From Barnesiella intestinihominis YIT 11860 (lineage in GTDB: Bacteria; Bacteroidota; Bacteroidia; Bacteroidales; Barnesiellaceae), in the NCBI RefSeq assembly GCF_000296465.1, contig NZ_JH815205.1, positions 62,001 through 126,000 on the forward strand: a DNA stretch of 64,000 bases. The letters run 5' to 3'. A program made the position numbers and the translations under genes. How positions within the stretch are numbered: position 1 is the stretch's first letter; each line of letters opens with the position of its first letter. The notes under the pieces were generated by a model that saw nothing but the letters and a program-made list of their open reading frames with translations, searched no databases and had not been told where the DNA came from. This document shows, piece after piece, positions 55,573 through 64,000 of the stretch.

Positions 55573-56202
55573 ATGATAGATACAAGATTCGAAACAACCA
55601 TAGACCTGAGAGGTGAAATCGAGAACTACCGACAAGTAGCGCTCATCAAATACTACAAGATTCTCCTCGAACTCGACCCCCGTCGGGACAGACTGACCAT
55701 GCTCGCCGTCATTCGTTGTATCGACAAGCTCGAAAGACATTCCCAAGAACGAAAACGACCCCGAAACGACAAGAAGAAAATGCTGGCCGAAGGAACTCTC
55801 GCTTGGCACTACCAGAAACGCAACCAACTCTTCCGAAAAGCCGGACTATACGACATCGAGTCCACCCAGTTCCTCGTCGACCACGAAGAAATCTTCGACA
55901 CACACGAGGAACGGGAAGAGCGCGAACGTTTCGAAGCCTGCCGTCGGGAAGCTCTCAGAAGGAAAACCGAAACGCACGAGGCCGAAGAAAAAGAATCCGT
56001 GCAACCGGCCTCCGCTCACGAAGCCGATAAGGACCTGCAAGAAGACTACACGACAGCCGGGTCCGAAATCTCCGCGCACACCCCGCAGCCCTTATCGCCC
56101 CTATCCGGGAGCATCTGGTGCGGCACTCCTGCCGGTAATCCCATTGGAGAACCTGCACCCGGATTCCATCGATCCTCCTTCGATTGCAACAGAAGAGAAT
56201 AA
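55573..56202 (+). CDS. Highly charged hypothetical protein
   Basis: 209 aa. I do not recognise a family. Residues 1-110 are basic and helical (IENYRQVALIKYYKILLELD, ERKRPRNDKKKMLAEGTLAW). About 110-155 is a Glu/Arg-rich helix likely to form a coiled coil (HEEREERERFEACRREALRR). The last 55 residues are Pro/Ser/Gly-rich and probably disordered. A possible -7 box TACCTTCG is at 55546-55553. No signal peptide. It sits alone between two clusters of intergenic repeats. Confidence 0.6.
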   Translation: MIDTRFETTIDLRGEIENYRQVALIKYYKILLELDPRRDRLTMLAVIRCIDKLERHSQERKRPRNDKKKMLAEGTLAWHYQKRNQLFRKAGLYDIESTQFLVDHEEIFDTHEEREERERFEACRREALRRKTETHEAEEKESVQPASAHEADKDLQEDYTTAGSEISAHTPQPLSPLSGSIWCGTPAGNPIGEPAPGFHRSSFDCNRRE

Positions 56203-56318
56203 ATCCGACAGGTGGAGGGTGAACCTAATCCCCTCTTTTTCCCTCTCGATTTCGATGAGCAGAAACTGGAAGTCTCCCTTCTCCCCTACCATACCTCATA
56301 ACATAACGAGCCATTTTC

Positions 56319-56355
56319 TCGTCTCCTCTGTGTTTTGCTAATGCAAAATATGGAG
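56319..56355 (+). repeat. Structured repeat family 1, degenerate copy G
   Basis: TCTCCTCTGTGTTTTGC-TAAT-GCAAAATATGGAG: only the TTTTGC/GCAAAA hairpin and its flanks remain. Confidence 0.5.
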
Positions 56356-56551
56356 CGAAACGTCATGTCGTATCAACAAAAAGATTCAAGACCGTCAAAA
56401 GCACGAATTAAATCCCCGCCTTTATCGGGCGGTGAAGTCGCAAGGAAGACGGAGGAAAAAGGGCGAGGACTGTCCGAGCGGAGCGAGTTCCGCAGACCCC
56501 GACGGCGACCATAGCGACGAACCCAAAAGCCCGATAACAGCGGCGGCGCTT

Positions 56552-56598
56552 CTTGGTTCGTTCTTCTCGCTGTTGAGAAGAATGAACAAATAAAGCGA
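56552..56598 (+). repeat. Repeat family 2, copy 2
   Basis: GGTTCGTTCTTCTC-GCTGTT-GAGAAGAATGAAC: an almost perfect 13-bp hairpin. Confidence 0.6.
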
Positions 56599-56647
56599 AT
56601 TAATGTAACAAGGACTTTCTTTGACTGGGAAAGAAAATCATTAGTAT

Positions 56648-56711
56648 TCAACCTTCTCCCCTTGCCGTGCCCCGTATGCGGGGGTATCGCACTGCAATGA
56701 GCGGAGGGTTA
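56648..56711 (+). repeat. Structured repeat family 1, copy F1 (short)
   Basis: TCTCCCCTTGCCGTGCCCCG-TATG-CGGGG, then GCGGAGGGTTA. It keeps the first internal hairpin and loses the others. Confidence 0.6.
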
Positions 56712-56716
56712 CTCTC

Positions 56717-56782
56717 AATCTCCTCCTCTGTGTTTTGCACCGCAAAATATAGGGGAGGTGTCCGCAAGGACGAAGGGGTTAA
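56717..56782 (+). repeat. Structured repeat family 1, copy F2
   Basis: CTCCTCTGTGTTTTGC-ACC-GCAAAATATAGGGGAGG, tail hairpin GTCC-GCAA-GGAC, then GAAGGGGTTAA. It lacks the first internal hairpin. Confidence 0.7.
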
Positions 56783-56790
56783 TAAAAACA

Positions 56791-56838
56791 GCAGCCCGAA
56801 CGGTTCGTTCTTCTCGCCACTAAAAAGAATAAGCGAAT
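56791..56838 (+). repeat. Repeat family 2, copy 3
   Basis: AGCCCGAACGGTTCGTTC followed by TTCTCGCCACTAAAAAGAA. The 3' half of the hairpin is degenerate. It follows family-1 copy F2 by 8 nt, the same order as copies E and 1. Confidence 0.55.
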
Positions 56839-56938
56839 CCCCCCTCACGAAAAGATTGAAATATGGCAAAAAATTTCATTCCATATAAAAAATAGATTAT
56901 TTTTGTTTTAATATTTTTATAATAACATATCGATAATT

Positions 56939-58522
56939 ATGAAGATCCAGAAAAACCGAGCCATTTATATAGGGTTGTTGATCATCGTATGGGCATGTGC
57001 CTACGTTTACATTTTTAATGAAAAAATAGATATAAACGGGGACAACTGCCGGTACTATACATTTGCCTCGTCTCTCGCTTCTGGACAAGGTTATGCCGAT
57101 ATATCGGCTCCCACCCCTCACCCCACCAATGCCTTTCCCCCGGGATATCCTTTATTGATGACCCCGCTAAGATTTTTTACCGACAGCATCATAGCTCAAA
57201 AAATACTCAACGGGCTTTTCCTTTTAGGCGGAGCTTTGTTACTGTTCTTTTTTATGATCAAACGCAAAATACCCGAAAGCCTTGCACTAGTAGGAGCCTG
57301 CGCCGCCATTCTGAGCGATCGGGTACTTCACTTCTCCACGATGATGATGAGCGAGATGTCTTGCTTTTTCGTTTCAACCGCGGCCATTTTCCTCTTAGCG
57401 AATATGAAGAAAGAAAAGCCATTCTATAAAGACCTTTCTTTCTACGGCATGTTAGTCATGGTCATACTCTGCTACCACATTCGTACACAAGGAGTTGCTC
57501 TATTCGCCGCCGTCGTGCTCTTTTTTCTCTGTACGAAAAAGTGGAAAGAAGCGGCAAGCACAGTCGCCGGATTCATCATCGGTTGTCTCCCGTGGATATG
57601 GAGAAATAAATCGTTAGGTATCGGGCAAAGCCGTTATTTCGAGTCCATTGCACAAGTAAATCCGTGGAGACCCGAAGACGGATCGCTCGATCTGAGCGGT
57701 ATTATCGACCGCTTTTTCGAAACGCTCGGTATGCTGGTTTCCAAAGCCCTGCCCAACTCGGTAATCCCCTATTTTAAAGTCAATTACTCCGCCGAAGTTT
57801 CCGCCGGATTTTTCATGTGGATCATAGCGATACTGCTCATTTTTCTCATCATACGCGGTTTTTGGGCTTTCGGGAAGTACCGTTGGGTACTCATCGGTTA
57901 CACCGTTTTCACTTTCGGACTCGTTTCCATTTTCAGTACCCCCAGTGAAAACCGCTACATTACCACACTTATTCCCTTCATGAATATGGGATTACTCGTA
58001 GGCATCTACGCCGTGGCGACGGATACGATCCATCGTTTCAAATTAAAATATACTTTCTCCCCGTGGGTACTCTCCCTTTTATTGCTCACCGGCATAGGAA
58101 ACATACAGGAGTTACACGCCATGAACAAAATGCCGTTCCCGCCGGCCTATCAAAACTTTTTTCGATTGGGTCTCGTGTTAAAAGAACATGTTTCGCCCGA
58201 AACCGTAGTAGCCTCCCGAAAAGGAGAATTACTCTACATGTTTTCAGGGACACGAGTCGCCGGCTACGCCTATTCACAAGACGACCGCGCTGTAATACAG
58301 AAAATGCTCGACGACGGGGTGGAATATGTCATTCTCGACCAGCTCGGATACAGCTCTACCCCCCGATACCTTTACCCGGCGATACAAAAGAACGACGACC
58401 TTTTCTTCGTCGCTTCCCATGTACCCAACCCGGATACCTATCTATTAAAATTCGACAGAGAGGCCGCCAAGAAAAAACTTTCTCAATCCCAACGGCAAGA
58501 TGGAAAAAATACGCTACCTTAG
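56939..58522 (+). CDS. GT-C type membrane glycosyltransferase
   Basis: 527 aa with about ten transmembrane helices. The first periplasmic loop has [16 protein letters not shown], placing an acidic residue where GT-C enzymes (GT39/ArnT-like) have their catalytic Asp. The C-terminal about 130 residues are soluble ([19 protein letters not shown]). It would transfer a sugar from a polyprenyl-phosphate donor to an acceptor outside the inner membrane. First gene of an operon with an FAD oxidoreductase and GtrA, whose partners fit such a donor pathway. Confidence 0.72.
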   Translation: MKIQKNRAIYIGLLIIVWACAYVYIFNEKIDINGDNCRYYTFASSLASGQGYADISAPTPHPTNAFPPGYPLLMTPLRFFTDSIIAQKILNGLFLLGGALLLFFFMIKRKIPESLALVGACAAILSDRVLHFSTMMMSEMSCFFVSTAAIFLLANMKKEKPFYKDLSFYGMLVMVILCYHIRTQGVALFAAVVLFFLCTKKWKEAASTVAGFIIGCLPWIWRNKSLGIGQSRYFESIAQVNPWRPEDGSLDLSGIIDRFFETLGMLVSKALPNSVIPYFKVNYSAEVSAGFFMWIIAILLIFLIIRGFWAFGKYRWVLIGYTVFTFGLVSIFSTPSENRYITTLIPFMNMGLLVGIYAVATDTIHRFKLKYTFSPWVLSLLLLTGIGNIQELHAMNKMPFPPAYQNFFRLGLVLKEHVSPETVVASRKGELLYMFSGTRVAGYAYSQDDRAVIQKMLDDGVEYVILDQLGYSSTPRYLYPAIQKNDDLFFVASHVPNPDTYLLKFDREAAKKKLSQSQRQDGKNTLP

Positions 58523-58559
58523 AGCCGGGAAGCGATCCTTTCAATTTCAATCGACAGAT

Positions 58560-60140
58560 ATGAATACAATCGATAAAAATAAAAAGCAAGCCGTCATCGC
58601 CGGAGCCGGTCCCGCAGGGCTCACCGGAGCCTACGAGCTACTCAAACATACAGACATTCACCCTGTCGTATTCGAGGAGTCCGGTGACATAGGCGGTATT
58701 TCCAAAACAGTTCGATATCAAGGTAACCGCATGGATATAGGAGGACATCGTTTCTTCTCCAAAAGCCAACGAGTTACCAAGTGGTGGAACGAAATCATGC
58801 CGTTACAAGGCGCCCCCTCTCTCGATGACAGGTTGCTGGGAACCACCGGCAAAGAATTTGCCCCAAAAGGTCCCGATCCTGAAAAGACCGACCGCGTGAT
58901 GCTCGTAAGAAACCGCATATCCCGCATATTCTACCTGCATAAGTTTTTCGACTATCCCATATCGCTCAAACTGAAAACGTTCACCAACATGGGCCTTTTC
59001 CGCACCATCGAAGCCGGTTGCGGATACGTATGGTCGGTATTCTTTAAAAAGCCCGAAACATCGTTGGAAAACTTCTACATCAACCGGTTCGGCAAACCGC
59101 TTTACAGAATGTTCTTCGAGGACTACACCGAAAAAGTCTGGGGCGTACACCCCTCGAAACTGGGAGCCGACTGGGGTGCACAGCGAGTAAAAGGACTGTC
59201 GGTATTCGCCATACTCAAAGACATGCTCAAAAAAAGTTTCTCCAAAAAGGAAAACCTCAAAGAGGTGGAAACCTCGCTCATCGAGCAATTCGTCTATCCC
59301 AAACTCGGTCCCGGACAACTTTGGGAAACTGTGGCCGGCGAAGTATCTGAAAAAGGAGGCGAGGTCATCACGGAAACCCCGGTCAAAGAGATTCACATCG
59401 AAGGAAATCGGGTAACGAGCGTCACAGTCGATACACCTTCGGGCGAACGGAGGGAAGTACCCTGCGACTATTTCCTTTCGTCCCTCCCGTTAAAAGACCT
59501 CATACAATCTATCCGGGGAATCGATGTACCCGACGATGTGAAACGCATTGCCGAAGAACTGCCTTACCGCGATTTTATCACGGTGGGACTATTGATGAAA
59601 AAACTATCCATAAAAAATCGAACAAAAATAAAAACTTTCGCCGATCGCATCCCCGACACATGGATTTACATACAGGAACGCGATGTGCGAATAGGCCGTC
59701 TGCAAATATTCAACAACTGGTCGCCCTATTTGGTAAAAGACTACGAAAATACGATATGGATAGGGTTAGAATACTTCTGTACCGAGGGCGACGACTTTTG
59801 GAAAATGTCCGATAAGGACTTCACGCAAATGGCTATCGGTGAGCTGACCCAAATAGGGATCATCGATCCCGACGATGTCTTGGATTCGGTACGCATAAAA
59901 GTCAAAAAAGCCTACCCCTCTTATTTCGGCAGCTATTACGAACTCGATAAGGTAAAAGATTTCTTGAACAAAATAGAAAACCTTTGGTGCATAGGCCGCA
60001 ACGGGCAACATCGGTACAACAACATGGATCATTCCATGATGACCGCTATGGTCGCCGTCGATCACATCGCCACCGGGAATAACGATAAAAGCGAGGTATG
60101 GTCGGTAAATACAGAAGAAGAATATCACGAAAGCAAATGA
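58560..60140 (+). CDS. NAD(P)/FAD-dependent oxidoreductase, UDP-galactopyranose-mutase-like
   Basis: 526 aa from the ATG at 58560; an ATG at 58500 overlapping the previous gene is possible. Dinucleotide-binding motif [17 protein letters not shown], then [13 protein letters not shown] and [12 protein letters not shown]. The C-terminal FAD segment has [18 protein letters not shown]. The fold matches amine-oxidase/protoporphyrinogen-oxidase-like enzymes, with sequence features shared with UDP-galactopyranose mutase. It probably modifies a sugar or a lipid-linked precursor, inferred from its neighbours. Confidence 0.75.
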   Translation: MNTIDKNKKQAVIAGAGPAGLTGAYELLKHTDIHPVVFEESGDIGGISKTVRYQGNRMDIGGHRFFSKSQRVTKWWNEIMPLQGAPSLDDRLLGTTGKEFAPKGPDPEKTDRVMLVRNRISRIFYLHKFFDYPISLKLKTFTNMGLFRTIEAGCGYVWSVFFKKPETSLENFYINRFGKPLYRMFFEDYTEKVWGVHPSKLGADWGAQRVKGLSVFAILKDMLKKSFSKKENLKEVETSLIEQFVYPKLGPGQLWETVAGEVSEKGGEVITETPVKEIHIEGNRVTSVTVDTPSGERREVPCDYFLSSLPLKDLIQSIRGIDVPDDVKRIAEELPYRDFITVGLLMKKLSIKNRTKIKTFADRIPDTWIYIQERDVRIGRLQIFNNWSPYLVKDYENTIWIGLEYFCTEGDDFWKMSDKDFTQMAIGELTQIGIIDPDDVLDSVRIKVKKAYPSYFGSYYELDKVKDFLNKIENLWCIGRNGQHRYNNMDHSMMTAMVAVDHIATGNNDKSEVWSVNTEEEYHESK

Positions 60141-60562
60141 ACCCGACCCATAAATTCAAAAAAATCTTCTACGGAGCATCCGATAATCTCCTTATCCAAT
60201 TCGTGCGATACTTCTTTGTCGGAGGATTCGCCTTTATCGTAGACTTCGGACTATTGTATATCCTCACCGAATACGCCGGACTGCATTATCTCCTCTCGGC
60301 GACCCTCTCGTTCATAGCCGGGTTGGTCATCAACTACATCATCAGTTGCATTTGGGTATTCAACAATTCGAAATTTAGAAACCGCATTGTCGAGTTCCTT
60401 TTCTTTGCCGCAATAGGAGTCGTGGGGTTAGGGTTCAACGACCTTCTCATCTGGCTCTTCACCGACTGTATCGGCACACACTACATGTTCTCCAAAATCG
60501 TTGCTGCCGCTATGGTCTACTTATGGAACTTCTTCGCCCGCAAATACTTGGTATTTAAATAA
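60137..60562 (+). CDS. GtrA family membrane protein
   Basis: 141 aa from the ATG at 60137, overlapping the previous stop by 4 nt (ATGA). Four transmembrane helices ([39 protein letters not shown] and two more). GtrA proteins are proposed flippases for polyprenyl-phosphate-linked sugars. Together with the GT-C enzyme it suggests decoration of a surface glycan. Confidence 0.85.
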   Translation: MNPTHKFKKIFYGASDNLLIQFVRYFFVGGFAFIVDFGLLYILTEYAGLHYLLSATLSFIAGLVINYIISCIWVFNNSKFRNRIVEFLFFAAIGVVGLGFNDLLIWLFTDCIGTHYMFSKIVAAAMVYLWNFFARKYLVFK

Positions 60563-60619
60563 ACGGAAGAGCAGACGAGCCACAGAAGTCTCTTACCAGT
60601 CTGTCCAGAACATAAAAAA

Positions 60620-60645
60620 GGCTGTCCCAACCGCTTGGAACAGCC
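60620..60645 (-). terminator. Terminator of the SPOR lipoprotein gene
   Basis: GGCTGTTCCAAGCGG...GGACAGCC on the minus strand (one mismatch in the stem) is followed by TTTTTTATG. It also lies past the gtrA-like gene on the other strand. Confidence 0.75.
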
Positions 60646-60670
60646 CCGTATAAACTACTTGAACAATTTT

Positions 60671-61165
60671 CTACTTGTTAATCAAGAACCAAGCATCGGT
60701 AAACTGAGGGTACTTAGCCTGCAATCCTTCGCGGGCTTGTACGGCAGTAGCCCTGTCGTCGAACGAACAAGCTACGACACGATACATACCTTGTGCATTC
60801 TGAGCCAATACGGCAGGATAGCCGTCGGCACGCAAACGCTCGCAAAGGCTCTGTGCATTGAGTCGCTGACGGAAGCTCCCCACGATTACATTATAACTCT
60901 TCAACAAAGCATCGTTCCCGTCGACAGCGTTTATTTTCTCACTCTGTTCCCGAATAGGAGCCGTATTCGTTGTCGTCGTTGTTGTCGTCGTTGTTGTCGT
61001 CGAAGGGGTTGTCACCACGGGTGTAGTTCCGGTTGTAACAGGCTCTTCTATCTTCTTCTCTTGGGCCTTCTCATAAGCAGCCTTATAGGCACTTTGGCTC
61101 GACTTACACGATGCCATACCACCGATTAACAAAAGGGATAATCCCCAAATCCAATTCTTTCTCAT
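60671..61165 (-). CDS. SPOR-domain lipoprotein
   Basis: 164 aa from the ATG at 61165 (frame open to 61186). Lipoprotein signal with lipobox LLIGGMASC. A Thr-rich linker with a run of 11 Thr (about residues 60-70) follows. The C-terminal SPOR domain (YNVIVGSFRQRLNAQSLCERL...YRVVACSFDDRATAVQA) binds denuded septal peptidoglycan. Probably anchored in the outer or inner membrane at division sites. The ACR/ACA codon run is a simple-sequence tract that could vary in length. Confidence 0.85.
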   Translation of the reverse strand: MRKNWIWGLSLLLIGGMASCKSSQSAYKAAYEKAQEKKIEEPVTTGTTPVVTTPSTTTTTTTTTTTNTAPIREQSEKINAVDGNDALLKSYNVIVGSFRQRLNAQSLCERLRADGYPAVLAQNAQGMYRVVACSFDDRATAVQAREGLQAKYPQFTDAWFLINK

Positions 61166-61342
61166 AGGGTTATAATTTTTAGACATTTACTCGATTCCTT
61201 ATTTCTATTCGCCTTTACGAATACAATGCAAAAGTAACAAATAAACTTTATTACAAAAATCAATCTTACAAAAATACAAGGATCACCTATCATTTTGTTT
61301 AACCCTGCCCCCATTTCAAAATCTCAGGATTTGCTCCCCGAT

Positions 61343-62470
61343 TCACAAAACACCTTTTGTCGAAGGCAATTCACGGTCGGTAATATCCCGTTTCACTGCC
61401 ATTCGTAAAGCTCGCGCCAATGCTTTGAAAATCCCTTCTATTTTATGATGTTCATTCGTACCTTCCGCTTGAATATTCAAATTCATACGAGCCGCATCAC
61501 TGAACGACTTAAAAAAATGGTAGAACATCTCGGTAGGCATATCGCCGATCTTCTCACGGTGGAAAGTTGCATTCCACACCAACCACGGCCGTCCCCCGAA
61601 ATCGAGGGCGACCCTGCATAAGCAGTCGTCCATAGGCAAAGAAAAGCCATACCGACCTATACCCCGTTTGTCTCCCAACGCCCGAGCAAAGGCCTCACCC
61701 AAAGCTATCGCCGTATCCTCTATCGTATGATGTTCGTCCACCTGCAAATCCCCAGTCACGAACACAGACAAATCGACTCCGGCATGCCGTCCTAACTGGT
61801 CCAGCATGTGATCGAAGAATCCCAACCCGGTATGCACCTCGGTTCGCCCCGTCCCATCGAGATTCAGCGTAACGCAAATATCGGTCTCGGAGGTACGCCG
61901 GTCGATAATAACCCGACGAGTTCCGGCACATAAAATCTCGGCGATTTTCCACCAGTCATCGGTCACCGCTTCGCAGACCGATGAAAGTCCCTCAGCGTCC
62001 AATTCAGCCACACCCCGCTCAGGCAAAGCGAAATAAATCGCTTTACAACCGAGATTGGCGGCCAGTTGTACATCGGTCATTCGATCGCCTATAACATAGG
62101 AATGTTCCAAATCATACTCTCCCGACTGGTATCGAGAAAGCATAGCCGTACCCGGTTTACGGGTCGGAAGGTTCTCTTCGGGAAACGAGGAGTCTATGCA
62201 AACCTCGTCGAAGCGAATACCCTCGTTGGCGAAAGCCTGTATAATTTTACGCTGCACCGTCCAAAAATTCTCTGCCGGAAACGAAGACGTGCCCATACCA
62301 TCTTGATTGGTCACCATCACCCACTCGAAATCGAGACGAGTAGCCACATAAGCAAGACTCTGAAACACTTTGGGCACAAATTCCAATTTTTCAAGCGAAT
62401 CGACTTGTTTATCCACAGGAGGTTCTACTACCAATGTTCCGTCCCGGTCGATAAAAAGAACTCTTTTCAT
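61343..62470 (-). CDS. hisB: HisB, histidinol-phosphatase / imidazoleglycerol-phosphate dehydratase fusion
   Basis: 375 aa from the ATG at 62470. The N-terminal HAD phosphatase starts [14 protein letters not shown] (Asp8/Asp10) and holds [13 protein letters not shown]. The C-terminal dehydratase (from about 190) has [33 protein letters not shown] and [16 protein letters not shown]. Catalyses steps 6 and 8 of histidine synthesis. It follows hisC by 11 nt. Confidence 0.95.
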   Translation of the reverse strand: MKRVLFIDRDGTLVVEPPVDKQVDSLEKLEFVPKVFQSLAYVATRLDFEWVMVTNQDGMGTSSFPAENFWTVQRKIIQAFANEGIRFDEVCIDSSFPEENLPTRKPGTAMLSRYQSGEYDLEHSYVIGDRMTDVQLAANLGCKAIYFALPERGVAELDAEGLSSVCEAVTDDWWKIAEILCAGTRRVIIDRRTSETDICVTLNLDGTGRTEVHTGLGFFDHMLDQLGRHAGVDLSVFVTGDLQVDEHHTIEDTAIALGEAFARALGDKRGIGRYGFSLPMDDCLCRVALDFGGRPWLVWNATFHREKIGDMPTEMFYHFFKSFSDAARMNLNIQAEGTNEHHKIEGIFKALARALRMAVKRDITDRELPSTKGVL

Positions 62471-62481
62471 AACTCTCGAAT

Positions 62482-63516
62482 TTAGCTGTAACTTTTCAAT
62501 GTTTCCAATAAAACATTCATTTCCCGATCTGTCCCGATAGTGATACGCAGACAATCGCCGCATAAAGCAACTTTTGAGCGATTACGAACGACGATTCCAT
62601 CGGTAACCAGTCGTAAATATATCTTCTCGGACTCCACCATCTTCACCAATACAAAATTGGCATCACTCGGATAAACCGTTTTTACCATCGGTATGTCGGA
62701 CAGGCGCTCGACAAACCGCGACCGAACCGATAATATCTCATCAACCCACCGCCGGACTTCGTTCTCTCGGTCGAGCATTTCCATCGCATAACGCTGAACC
62801 AAATCACTGATGTTATACGGATATTTCACTTGATTATAATAGCCGATGATATCAGGCGAAGCAAATGCCATTCCCAGACGGACTCCGGCACTACCCCATG
62901 CCTTCGAAAAGGTTTGCAGCACAACCAAATTATGAAATTCGTTCAACCGGCGAATCCACGAAGGCCGGGACGAGAAATCTATATAGGCTTCGTCCACGAC
63001 CACAATCCCGTCAAAAGCAGTTATCAATCGCTCGATCTCGATGGCAGGAAAGACGTTGCCGGTAGGATTATTCGGCGAACATAAAAACAACAATCTGCTA
63101 TGAGTGTCGATAGTTTGCAATATAGCATCGCAATCCAACGAAAAGTCTTTCTTCAAAGGGACTTCGCGATACTCCACGCCGTTAATGTCGGCACATACTC
63201 TATACATACCGTAGGTAGGAGTTATCGAAACCGCATTATCCCGTCCGGGTTCACAAAAGATACGATACAGTAAATCTATCGCTTCGTCACTTCCCACACC
63301 GAGAAAAATGTTTTCGGGCATTACACCCCGTTGTTTTGCCAACTTCTCTTTCAAATCGTTTTGCAACGGATCGGGATAACGATTATACGGAAGATTAAAC
63401 GGGCTTTCATTGGCATCAAGCCATACCGAAGCCTCTCCCGAAAATTCATTCCGAGCCGAAGAATAGGGTTTTAATTGTCGAATATTGGGACGCACCCATT
63501 GTTCTATTTTTTTCAT
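62482..63516 (-). CDS. hisC: HisC, histidinol-phosphate aminotransferase
   Basis: 344 aa fold-type I PLP enzyme. [19 protein letters not shown] near the N terminus, [18 protein letters not shown] and the PLP-binding Lys205 in [14 protein letters not shown]. Converts imidazole-acetol phosphate to histidinol phosphate. In operon between hisD (11 nt) and hisB. Confidence 0.95.
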   Translation of the reverse strand: MKKIEQWVRPNIRQLKPYSSARNEFSGEASVWLDANESPFNLPYNRYPDPLQNDLKEKLAKQRGVMPENIFLGVGSDEAIDLLYRIFCEPGRDNAVSITPTYGMYRVCADINGVEYREVPLKKDFSLDCDAILQTIDTHSRLLFLCSPNNPTGNVFPAIEIERLITAFDGIVVVDEAYIDFSSRPSWIRRLNEFHNLVVLQTFSKAWGSAGVRLGMAFASPDIIGYYNQVKYPYNISDLVQRYAMEMLDRENEVRRWVDEILSVRSRFVERLSDIPMVKTVYPSDANFVLVKMVESEKIYLRLVTDGIVVRNRSKVALCGDCLRITIGTDREMNVLLETLKSYS

Positions 63517-63527
63517 AACTGCACTTT

Positions 63528-64000
63528 TTAAGAATGAATAGACTGCAAACGCACCGTCACAGCTTCTTTATGCGCCTCCAATCGTTCGGCCTCCGCCATT
63601 TTCTCGATCACCGGACCAAGATTTTTCAACCCTTCGGACGAAATCTGCTGGAAAGTAATTTTACGGGTGAAGCTATCGAGATTTACCCCGCTATACGATT
63701 TGGCATACCCACTGGTCGGAAGCGTGTGATTCGTCCCCGAAGCATAATCGCCGGCACTTTCAGGGGTATAATATCCTAAGAATACCGACCCAGCATTAAC
63801 GATTGCCGAAGCCCACTCCTCGGCGTCTGTACGATGCACGATGAGGTGTTCGGGAGCATACGCATTGACAAAGTCGGCCAAATCGGTCTCTCGCTCCAAC
63901 AAGACGACCGAGCTGTGAGAAAGAGACTTCTCCACCCATTCACGCCGAGGCAATCGGTCCAGTTGTCGTTCGATCTCAGCCGGGAACAAATCGGCTATTC
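63528..64000 (-). CDS. hisD: HisD, histidinol dehydrogenase, C-terminal part (runs off the right edge)
   Basis: About 157 C-terminal residues are visible. NAYAPEHLIVHR, GSVFLGYYTPESAGDYASGTNH and HTLPTSGYAKSYSGV are characteristic; the conserved residues in PESAGDYASGTNH take part in zinc and substrate binding. It oxidises histidinol to histidine. The frame is open to the window edge, so the N-terminal two-thirds lie beyond. Confidence 0.93.
   Translation of the reverse strand, partial: IADLFPAEIERQLDRLPRREWVEKSLSHSSVVLLERETDLADFVNAYAPEHLIVHRTDAEEWASAIVNAGSVFLGYYTPESAGDYASGTNHTLPTSGYAKSYSGVNLDSFTRKITFQQISSEGLKNLGPVIEKMAEAERLEAHKEAVTVRLQSIHS

Larger units (their letters stand above)
56203..56938. 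other. Repeat-filled intergenic stretch
   Basis: No gene. It holds a degenerate family-1 copy, a G/C-rich segment (56390-56551: CCGCCTTTATCGGGCGG hairpin, then CCGAGCGGAGCGAGTTCC) that looks like a further repeat unit, two family-1 copies and two family-2 copies. Confidence 0.6.

Noticed and set aside
60950-61010. Repetitive GTT/GTC tract as a possible regulatory repeat
   Set aside because: It is the coding sequence of the Thr-rich linker in the SPOR lipoprotein.

Overview
The window is Bacteroidales (Bacteroidota) DNA. Promoters follow the Bacteroidota pattern (TTTG, a gap of about 19, then TAnnTTTG), type IX secretion tails are present, and the initiator tRNA has no encoded CCA. The order hisD-hisC-hisB with a fused hisB also fits. 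The genus cannot be fixed; something near Barnesiellaceae, Coprobacter or Parabacteroides is a guess.

Positions 1 to about 36,900 are the right part of a CTnDOT/ERL-family integrative conjugative element (ICE); its left end lies outside the window. From left to right: the leftward transfer operon traA-traG, with traG interrupted near its 3' end by a group II intron that runs off the window; an oriT-type intergenic region and the rightward mobA-mobB-mobC genes (relaxosome, relaxase, coupling protein); AT-rich cargo (a large KAP-family P-loop ATPase and a DUF4143 ATPase) next to a small nested inverted-repeat element; the regulatory block rteC, a RibD-like gene, rteB, rteA and tetQ with its attenuator leader peptide; a giant DNA methyltransferase-helicase and a DUF1896 protein; the excision operon (two small helix-turn-helix proteins, a DUF3945 protein and topoisomerase III); two divergent helix-turn-helix genes; and an IntDOT-type integrase of exactly 411 residues. 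The element ends at a GTANNTTTGC core (36891-36900). By analogy with CTnDOT, tetracycline relieves attenuation at tetQ, RteA/RteB then activate rteC, RteC activates the excision operon, and excision products switch on mob and tra.

From about 36,900 on the DNA is ordinary chromosome: nitroreductase, a DUF2520 Rossmann protein, a KdsC-like HAD phosphatase, Maf, a transglutaminase-like protein, two T9SS-secreted modular proteins, an ATP-grasp-like orphan, a DEAD-box helicase, an RluA-type pseudouridine synthase, a TonB-receptor-like outer-membrane protein, FabG, a TetR regulator, tRNA-fMet, a charged hypothetical protein, a GT-C glycosyltransferase / FAD oxidoreductase / GtrA operon, a SPOR lipoprotein, and hisB, hisC and part of hisD.

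The main undescribed-looking signals are: a family of 60-90 nt multi-hairpin repeats, present only in the chromosomal part, whose copies show compensatory base changes; a second short hairpin repeat that follows some of them; a 17-nt leader motif repeated just upstream of start codons in the ICE; a candidate small RNA near 48.6 kb; and the KAP/DUF4143 cargo pair, a possible defence locus.
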